Shown: positions 40,401 to 51,421 of the stretch, piece by piece
Position numbering within the stretch: the stretch's first letter is position 1
Layout: the number at the start of each line of letters is the position of its first letter
Assembly: GCA_951799405.1 (NCBI GenBank)
Contig: OX637345.1
Span: forward strand, 11,470,001 to 11,534,000
Source: Agapetus fuscipes
Lineage: Eukaryota; Arthropoda; Insecta; Trichoptera; Glossosomatidae
Direction: 5' to 3'
DNA: 64,000 nucleotides
Translations under genes and position numbers: made by a program
Notes under the pieces: model-generated
The model's database searches: none
The model's input: only the letters and a program-made list of their open reading frames with translations
Told to the model about the DNA's origin: nothing

Positions 40401-43400
40401 TACACCACTGAAACGTTTGACAGGACTGAGACAAATGTGTGCTATAGTATGTATCAATGCAGTAAGTTAGATTCTGCTCCTCTTTGTTATTATTCAATGC
40501 ATTCGCCCGAGTTTTTTTTTTGTACACATGGAAATGCAAAGTTCTTTCGTCTCTTTCTTACTAAGTACCATTTTCGTAAATAAGTTGAAACAGATATGTA
40601 ATTTCTAGTTTCGTTAAAATAATTTCTAGTCCACATACATCATAAGTCAATGGATTAGATCATTTTACCTCAGATGATGTCACTCTCGTGCCAAACAGTC
40701 TACTGCGGAACATGCAATATGGGCAGTGGCGTAGCGAAGGGGGGGGAGGCCCCGGGCATCAAATCAAGGGGGGCCATTATCCTGGTGATTTTTTAAACTA
40801 TGCTTCCGGTGTATGTGTGTAGTACTTAAACTATGAACTGTGTATGCGTCCATTCGATAGCGCAGTTGGTAGAATGCTTGCATTCCATGCCGAGAGCTAG
40901 GGTTCGATTCCCGCCCAGGGTGTCAGAAATGATTTCCCGTTTCGGTTTGCAATGCTGGCGGCTAGGGCTCTTAATTTTCTTTTTGTTTTTTGTTAGCACG
41001 TAGTCCCTTTTTTCATAGTATTTTTTTGATCCTGAACTTGAATGAAATGAAAGAAGTATGCAAGGCTTGGCAGAAATGGCGGTTGATTTGCAATGTTGGC
41101 GACTAAGGCATTTAATTTGATTTTTTATTTGATTTTACTTCATTTTTGTGTACCTACCCGAGCTGAGGCCACTTTCAGAAATTATTGTGTTCCTTGATTA
41201 AAATGTTGGCATGAAATCGACCCTCCATGCTGTAAAACTTGGTTCACATTTGCCAATGCCACCCCGGTTTCAGGAAGGTCGGGAAGAGTTGAAGGGCTTA
41301 TGTTCATTTCAGACTTATTATGTTGTAAATCCACATTTGGCGTGTGTAAGCACGATCGTATACGTGTCTGCTTATGGGAATGCATTTAACATGAATCTTA
41401 AATGTAATATACCTCTGCAACATATATTATAGTGTCACAAGGGCCCTAGGATGTCTTTAGTTTGGTTTATTTTGTAAGTACGCACGCAGCATGTATAAAA
41501 CATGACATTACACGTATCTGCCTGCCTGTGGGCGTGCATTAAATATAAGCCTTAAATGGTCAATATATCTTTGCATCGATAGATTGTTGTTTTTATTTTT
41601 TTGCTTTTAAGATCAATTTTTGTAGATCAATTGCGTGTGTAGTAGATAAATGGAGTATTTATTCATATATTTTAATGTGTTTACCTTCTTTTTTGGTGGG
41701 GTAGAGATGCAGGTCGCTGAAGAGCGGCTGCAGCACGCTGAGGGGCGCGCCCTGGTCCCTGGAGCCCACCCTGGCGGTCCATGCCGTCACCAGGGCCCTG
41801 CAACAACAACAATAGCAGTGTCAACAGCAGCTGAGGAGAACCAACTGGTCATCAAGTATCTGCTACGGTTTCCTTTAAACGCACAGTGAGGATGCAGCTG
41901 ATGGTTAACCAGACGAGAACCAACGGGTTATCAAGGGTTTCCTTTCAACGCACAGTGATGACGTAGCTGATGGTAAACCAGAGGAGAACCAACAGAAATG
42001 TGGCAAGACGATTTTATAAAAACCGCTTCGTAATCTAGTGGTTAAATCTAAACTTAAGGTCGGGGGCTCGATACCCGGCGGAGCACAAAAAATATTTAAT
42101 TTTTAAATATGCTCTTCTGGTAATCTGGCCTATTCAATTTGATGGAATCAAGACTGTGAGGCTATGAGGATGACCCCCCATGCTGTAACAACTTGATTCA
42201 CTGTTGCTAATACCACCCCGGTTTCAGTAAAAGGTGGCAGAAGTTGCAAAGTTTATGTTCGGGTGAGGTTTGGTTTATTTTGTATGTACACCTTCAGAAT
42301 TTGTAAGCGCGAACTTACACGTGTCTGTTTGTGGGCATGGATTCATTAAATATGAGCTTTAAATGTCGATGCATCTTTGCGACTTAGATTATAGATCATA
42401 GATTGATTGGAGTAGTACCGGAGGAAGGCAGTCATTGTCCCCATTTATAGCGGTAAAGGGTCCGACAAAAAAGACGGTCAGAACTTTAGACCAATCAGCT
42501 TATTCAGCATACATGTGAAAGTTTTTGTTAGATGATTATTAAAAATGTGATTCTGACTCGTTTCGAAAAGATTTCCGATACACAACATATCTTTGCAACT
42601 TAAATTAACAAAGAAATAATACATTACTTGAAGTTGTCGCTCTGAGTTGAAACCAAAACACACACAAAAAGTAGAGACGTAAACAGAAACGGAATATTTT
42701 TACACATTTTATACAAAACTCGACATTATAAAAAACACTGTGATGTTTTCCATGACGATATTGATGATGATCTAATAAGTAAGAGCGGTGTATCTCTCTT
42801 TATGTGACCAAAGTCAAATGGCATCACAGCGGGTCAGAGGCCGACATTTTCATATCACTTTTCAATATAACATTATAACGCAACTCGCAACTAAGCTACA
42901 CATATAGTGCAACTTTTTGTTTTAAGAAATCATGTGAGGGAGACTCCCTATAGATTTCAGAGACTCTAGGGGTCTATGACACTTGTTGTAGTGCCGCAGA
43001 GATGTTTACGAGTTTGGTCGTCGCTACAAAGCGCCAACACTCAAGCAAGACCCAGTTGCTGTAAGGCTGGATGGACCTTTGGTGACCACTCTTTGGTAAA
43101 GGTTTTATGATTTTTTCAACCTAGCGAAGACCATATTTGAAAATATAAATGATATACATATTTTTTGTGCCCCGCCGGGATTCGAACCCATAACCTTCCA
43201 TTTATGAGTCAGAAGTGTTGCCACTGGACTGCGGACTGGTCAATTTTCAAACTTTTTGCCTACGCTATCCCCGAAGGAGTCGCATGTGGCGATTCGGGAC
43301 CTATTTATTTTTACAGGTAACGGGGCCGGCCTTACGACAACCAATTCAGTCGAAGTGAGGTTTCCCAGCTCCCGACGGGGCTTGTTCTCATTTCTTGTAT

Positions 43401-46400
43401 AGGCTGAGTAAACCTTGCTGGTAAGGGAGCTAGCTTTACACATACCGTTTCACTTGAGGTGAGTGATTTGCCAGCTTCCGAAGGGGCTGGTTCTCTATTC
43501 TTGTGAAGGCTGAACAAACTTTCCCGGTATTTAAATTTTTTGATTTGAAGTAAAAACCAAAACAGGAAATCATTTCTGGCACATTTTTAGGGGATCGAAC
43601 CCTAGCTCTGTAACATGGAACGCGAATGTTTTGGCAAATGAGCTATCGAGCGTATTTACTTGGGAACAACGGTTCGCGTAATTACCAAAAATTTCACGTT
43701 TTTTTTCAATCTACAGTTTTAGACCTAAAAAATGGTTAATCCATATTTCCGTGTGAGTAAGAAGCTGAAAATATATTATTTTCCTTTATACTGTTAAGTC
43801 GATTAAGAGGCATAGATTCTCAAACTTATTTATTTTTCTTATTATTTATTATTTTTCTTATTATTTATTATTTTTCTTATTATTTTTTATTTTTCTTATT
43901 ATTTTTTTTCCTTTATGGGCTCTACGCAAAAAAAAAAATCAAAAAAAAATGTCTAGAGATAGATAGCCACATATTTCAGATCGCCACCTTAAAGATTAAA
44001 CTAAATAAGTGACAAAGTAAGACATTGGCAAAGTGAACCATTTTTTACAGTATGGGTGGTCAGCCGCATACCAACCTATCAGTCAAGGAGGAGTGCTGAT
44101 TCACTGATTTGAGTAATCGTGGATAAAATATTTTATTGTGTGTAACTTCTCATAGTAAATGAGCTAACTATAAGGAAGTGCTCATGATAAACTTTTGAAC
44201 TACAGGATTTTCACACTTTTTTAGTGGTCTCTCTCTAGAAAATAGGAAAAAATGTGCATTTATCTGAGAAACCCATATTAGCTTACTATCCTACTCATTT
44301 AATTTTACCTTTAAGGTATCGGTACTATATTATTACTTTTTAAGATTATTTATAATTTTTTGATAAAAGACAAACCTTAATTTATTAATTATTTTCGACG
44401 TTCTTTGACGACTTAGACAACGTATACTGGAGGCACCCTTTCTCAACGACGATTGAGGATGAATTAATTCTAATATCACCACAACGCCATAACAATAATA
44501 ATCTCATCATCTAATCTAATCTAATCTAAGCTGCAAAGATATATATCATTTAAGATTTATATTAAATGCATTCCCACAAGCAGACATGTATAATTTTGCG
44601 CTAACACATGCCGCATGTGGACCTACAATATAAAAACCCAATCTCAAATGAACATAAGCCCTGCAACTCTTGCCGTCCTTCCCTGAAACAGGGGTGACAT
44701 CATGGTTCGTCTAATATCCGAAAAGATTAATTACCTACCTGTGTCTATATACGTAAGGATATATTACAATCACACAAGCAGACACGTATAAGTTCACGCT
44801 TACACATGCCTCATGTGGACTAACAATATGAAAACACAATCGTAAATGAACACAAGCCCTGCAACTCTTGCCGACCTTTCCTGATACAGGTGACATTGGC
44901 CAAGTGAATCATTTTATACAGTATGGGTTGTCAGCCTCATACTAACTTATATAACTGAAGAAAGAAAGGAAGGAAGTGTAGTTATTATAATTGTAAATAA
45001 ATTAACAATGCTTTTAAATCATATTTGATAAATTGAAAGTTGTCTATAGGTTTAGAAATAAAGTTTGAGGATCAATGCTTTCGCTTCACCTTTATTTCCT
45101 ACTGGCTTGCAGTTTCGTGTCTAAAGACATTAAGGTCAGGATTGCTTTAGAACTTTGATGGTCTGAATATATATAATAGTTAATAACAGTCTACGTAGCG
45201 GTACATTTGGGTCACGACACTGACGGCCTTACAAACCGTGCAAGTAAAAAAATAATATTCTATTGTAATATACGTATAAAATAATAATACGTATAAATAA
45301 TAATAATATCAGGATGATTTATTTGGTGAGCGCTGTTTTTGTGTGTATCACACATCAAGAGCCCTTTATGGTAAAAATACTACTCTAAATACTAGTATCC
45401 GGTCGATAGCTCAGTGGTAGAGTGCTTGCATTCAATGCCGTGAGCTCGGGTTCGAATCCCACTGAGGGTGTCAGAAATGATTTCCCGTTTAGCTGTTCAT
45501 TTCAAAGCCAAAATAAAATCCCGGCAAGTTTTACTCAGCCTTTAAAAGAAATGGGAAACTCCCACTTTTAGTGTAGTGGTTCGCGTTAGGCCAGCCCCCT
45601 AACCTGTAAAAATAAATAGGTTCAACTCGCCACATACGAAACCGTACGAGGAAAACGTGTTGTACTATATGTGTAGCTTAGTTGGGCATACCTAGGCCAT
45701 CCCAGCGACAACTGTTATTGTGAAATCATTGTTATGATTACCTCACTCACACAGTTATGTAGGTGCATACCTAAACACCTCAGTTGTATAAATAAATTAT
45801 AAATGCAGTTTCCGTATTCAACATACACGATGACATACACGTGCTCATGGAAATATATTTAGTGTATACATTGGATATGAACACAGCCATAGACAGTCCC
45901 ACCCTGTTGGAGGGTTTCAGGTTGCTTGTAATCAGTATTACAATCGGGGGCGAGGTCATGATCTATTTCATGTACCAATGAGCCGCACATACGGGGATGG
46001 TTCTAATTTCTTGTGAAAGCTGAGCCAACCTTGCTGGTATTTTGATTTTGGGTTTGAAATAAATAATTATAATCATAATATTAGGATGATTTATTTGGTG
46101 AGTGTTGTTTTTGTGTAAATAACACCTCAAGAGCCCTCTGCGAGCTTGATCGTCGCTATATAGAAAGCGCCAATTATCAAGATTAGCAAGTTTAATTAGC
46201 AAGACCCAGATGCTGTAAGGCTGGATGGACCTTTGGTGACCGGTCTTTGGTAAAGGAGGATATTTGAAAATACAAATTATATATTTTTGTACTCCGCCGT
46301 TAATCAAACCTGCGATCTTCCTTTTACGAGTCCGAAGCGTTAACCACTCAAATAAGAACCGAAATAAACACCTAAACGGAAAATCATTACTGATGTTCCT

Positions 46401-49400
46401 TGACTGATAGGTTGGTATGAGGTTGACCACCCATACTGTAAAAAATGTTTCACTTTGCCAATGTCACCCCTGTTTCAGGGAAGGTCGGCAAGAGTTGCAG
46501 GGATTATGTTCATTTGAGATTGGGTTTTTTATATTGTAGGTCCACATGCGGCATGTGTGAGCGCGAAATTATGCGGGTCTGCTTGTGGGAATGCATTTAA
46601 TATGAATCTCAAATGATACATATCTTTGCAGCTTAGATTTAGATACCCTGGGTGCAAATCGAACCCGAGCACTCTGTCATGGAACACAAGCATTCTACTA
46701 ACTAAGCTATCTAAACCTATATTCTAAGTTGCAAAGATATATTACATTTAAGATTCATATATATGCATTCCCACAATTAGACACGTATACGTTCGCGCTT
46801 ACACATGTCGCATGTGGACTTACAACATAAAAACCTAATCTCAAATGAACATTAGCCCTGCAAATCTTGCCGACCTTCCGTGAAACAGGGGTGACATTGG
46901 AAAAGTGAACCTTTTTTTACAGTATGGGTGGTCAGCCTCATACCAACCTATAAGTCAAGGAAGTAATAAATAATGTCGCGAACTTCAAATATGTGCGCTT
47001 ATACACGCATTCATCATATGACGGACTATGAAATCAAAGTGACTACGCACACCTATACACGTACTATAGAACCATCAAGGAGTGGTCCATTATTATATTC
47101 GTGCATTGGAATGACGTTCTAGTGATTGTGTGTGTGCATAACGTTCTGGTGGTAGAATGATCTAGTGAATGGGAAAAATACCCCTCTGGTTCCCTATATA
47201 AGAGATCAAAATGGTACGGACAGTAGAGTCGCAAGAGAGCAATTCTCTGAGTAACAACAATAAACATTGATTGTCAAGTTGTGAAATAAATTTAAAAAAA
47301 AAAAAACTGTAAACATAAATTGTGGCCTTTTAATTAAAAAGAGAATCCAGCAGAAAACGCAACAATAATATTAAGTACAACCTAAACACCCTAGATTGTA
47401 AGCAATTTAGGGCAGTGTGTGTCCATTGTGACGCCGTTGACGTTTACATTGAATCTAGGATTATAATCTGATTTTACTATGCAGGTACATGCACTCTATT
47501 TATATTACGCTGTAGTATTTAGCTGATATCAGATATATAGGTAGGTGTGGGGTAGATACATTCATACTGAAAATAATAATACCTACAGACCGACAAAACA
47601 GCTGTTTCATGCAGGGCCGCATTGTATACAAAAATATATTATTTATTTAAAAAATTAAATTTTTTGAGGTTCCTAGAATTATATCTTAGTGTACTGACCG
47701 GTCCTTATCTAATGGTTCACGCTTCGGATTCGGAATTGTAAAGTCATGGGTTCGATTCCCAAAGGACCAAAATATACAATTTTTTTTTTAAACATGCTAT
47801 TCGCTAGGTTGAAAAGTTCATATGCCTTTACCAAAGACCGGTCACCAAAGGTCCATCCAATCTTCCTGTTATTGGGTCTTGCTTGATAATTATCAGTATT
47901 TTGTTGTTGCAAGAGTTGCAGGGTTTAGAATTGAGTTTTATTTTTTAACTAAACATAAAGCATGTACAGCGGGAACTTACACGTGCCTGGTAGTGGGGAG
48001 AATATTTGTTATTTACATTATTAATTATGGATTTATAGCCCAGTTATTATGACTCTCTGTCCTGCCTCTAGCCCGACCAAGTGACATCATATTTTGATGT
48101 GACATCAAATCTCAAAAGAGCATACACCCTGCAACTCTTGCCGACCTTCCCTGAAACAGGGGTGACACTGGCAAAGTGAACGATTTTCTACAGCATGGGT
48201 GGTGAGCCGCATACCAACCTATAAGTGAAAGAACATAATTCACAAATAATCTATAATCTATAATCTAAGTTGCAAGGATATATTCATTCAAAGCTCTCAG
48301 ATGGATGCCCACAAACAAACACGTGTAGTTCGCGCTTACAAATGCTGATTGTGTACTTACAAATAAAATCCAAACCTCAAATGAACATACCTAAGCCCTG
48401 CAACTCTTGCCGACATTCCCTGAAACAGGGGTGACATTGGCAAAGTGAACCTTTTTTTACAGTATGGGTGGTCAGCCTCATACAAATAATAATCATTATT
48501 AATATCAAAAGAATTACAAATTACAAATTCTAATTTAAAAATTAATTAAAAACCCTAACCCTATCGCCAACATTACAGATCGACCACCATTTCTTTCAGT
48601 CTCATAGATGTAATTGAAAATTTTATTAGATTCCACTTAATTTCGCTAGTCTGATCCACCCCTGCTTTGTTTAGTTCTCGTATCAGCCGTTCTCGCCAGC
48701 GAAGCAGCCAAAATAAACTGTGATGTCATAGTGTGTCGGAGGGAGAGAGAACTAACAGCCAGCTGTCCTGCTCACACCTGCAAGAGAGACAACACGGAAT
48801 ACCACCCCGAGTATAAAACGAAGCGTGAATACTCGACTATCGAGTAAACAGAAAACACATGTGCGGATCGACACGGCTGATGCGTTCTAATTGTTTTGAT
48901 CGGTGATTTTGACAATTTTGAAAGAGAAGAAGGTTGGTATGAGGCTGACCTCCCGTGCGCTTGGTAAAATGAGACTGACCCCACGTGCTGTAAAAATTGG
49001 TTCACTTTTGCCAATGCCACCCCGGCTTCAGGGAAAGGCATCAGGAGTTGCAAGGTTTTTGTTCATGTGAGGTATTGTTTATTTGCATGAACACATGCAG
49101 AATGTGTAAGCGCGAACCTACAAGTGCCTGTCTGTGGTCATGCATTTGCAGCTTAGATTACAGATTATAGATTATAGTAGGTACTATTATAAAATATAAA
49201 GGCATCTGTAATTATTGGGTGTCGCAACACAAGAAAGAGGAAACAAGAAAACACAATTTAATTAAGTATTCGGTTGAGTATTACAGGTATGTGTTGTACA
49301 GGCCCGGCTGACAGCTTTGCCCAATAGTATGCTTCAATTTCGTAAACTGGTTTCACTTCCACTTTAATTATACATCAATCAGGCCCGAATTAAGGGTGGT

Positions 49401-51353
49401 ACTAGCGGTGCGACAAAACCAGGGCCCCCATGTCCTAGGGGGCCCCCAAGACGTTTTAGAAAATATACTTCAACTTATAGTTCTGGGACCAAAGACTCCC
49501 CTGGGCTAGAAGACACATCATCACGGTATTTCTTACATACCGAATATCGTTAATATTTGTATGAAGACCTGTCAATCCAAGATGGCCGCAAGTGAACAGC
49601 TGATTAGTCTTCATACAAATATTTCCGATATTCGGTAGGCAAGAATTACGGTGGTGATGAGACTTCCAGCCCTGGCGACTTGTATCAAGTGGTGTGAAAA
49701 AATATTTCAACACATTTTATACAAAAAAGACAAGACGAAGATGCCTCCAACAAATGTCTTGGAACTCCTGATTTTTTTAAATCTGGGGAGTCTCCCAAAC
49801 AGGAAACTCAAAAATAAACTTCAAACGCCATCATAAATCGTTTTGGTTCGTAAAAAATACCTATGAATTTTTTTGTGAGGGAAGGATTATGGGGGTCGGG
49901 GGGCCCTACAACGGTTCTCCACACCAGGGCCCCCAGTGGTCTTAATCCGGTCCTGACCTCAATGATAAGAGTTTTTTCACACAGAAAACAAGCAAGGGCA
50001 TGGAACCGACTGCCAGCTGCAGTTGAGAGCTTACCGACAGCAGTCACTTCAAGAGACGTCTCAAGACCGATGTGTTCACTGAATCAAGCACCCTAATCTA
50101 ATCTAAGTTGCAAAGATATATAACACTGGGGATTTACATTACATGTATTCTCACAAGCAGACACGTACAAGTTCGCGCTTGCGCATGCCGCATGTGAACC
50201 TACAACATAAAAACTAAATCTCAAATGGACATACTCCCTGCAACTCCCGCCGACCTTCCCTGAAACAGGGGTGACATTGGCAAAGTGAACCACTTTCTGC
50301 AGCATGGGTGGTCAGCCGCATACCAACCTATAATTCAAGGAATATACACAACAAATAAACAAACAACTAGTGACCATGTAACGAAATGCCACCAATGAAA
50401 AAAGTCAACTGAGTCATCATCATCGCATACCGGTCTTAAAGGTTTATCCAGCCTTACAGCGACGGGGACACCGTCCACGTCTCACGTCCATACATCAGAG
50501 TCAGCAACAATGGACAATATAAAGTATGAATTACCTCAGAAGCGCTATTCTGACAAATTCGAAAGAACGCCATAGATAAAGAATCACAGTAGGTACACGA
50601 ATCGCAACCTCATTTAGAATTTTGCTTCAGGCCACTTCTAGTGGAAAGGCGTTAAAGATACAGCCATTAATTTTTTACAATATAATGTAATCTTAGAATT
50701 GAAAAAAAAAACAAAGGAAATGGCAGATTAAGTATGTATATTTGTGAAACAATTGACTATATATTTTTCCTACCTTATGATGTATTGTTTATATTTGTAT
50801 TTTGACCCAGAAATCAGCTGATGGGAAGCTAATTATACATGCCGTATTCATTTATCTTTATATATATATACTTTAAGTACTAGTAAGATAAAAAAAAAAC
50901 AATAAAATTGCTTCTATAATCTTAAACGCATGCACTAGGTAGAGGCGAATATATATCAGATTAATAAAAACATTTGCTTTTAAAATAACACATTAGAAAT
51001 TAATTTGAGATCCAAAAATGGCTCAAATTGAATTAAATTTTAAATGGATTTATTTATTTTACACGGTCTGCAGTCTTGTAGTTAGCGCTACGGATTCGTA
51101 TTCAAAAGGGCGTGCGTTCGATTTCTGGCGAGCATAAATAAATATTAATTAAATAAATATAGTTTTAATTCACTTTTATCTTTTTTATTTTTGTCTAGCA
51201 CTTTCGCCTACAAGGCATCATCAGGACAATCATCAGGAGGATGCCTTGTATAAAAAAGATAAAAGTGAATTAAAACTTTGTTTATTTAATTAATATACAA
51301 TGGACTTTCACTGTGTAAACCACCAAACCCTTAAAAATTTTATAAATATATAT

Positions 51354-51421
<68 letters not shown>

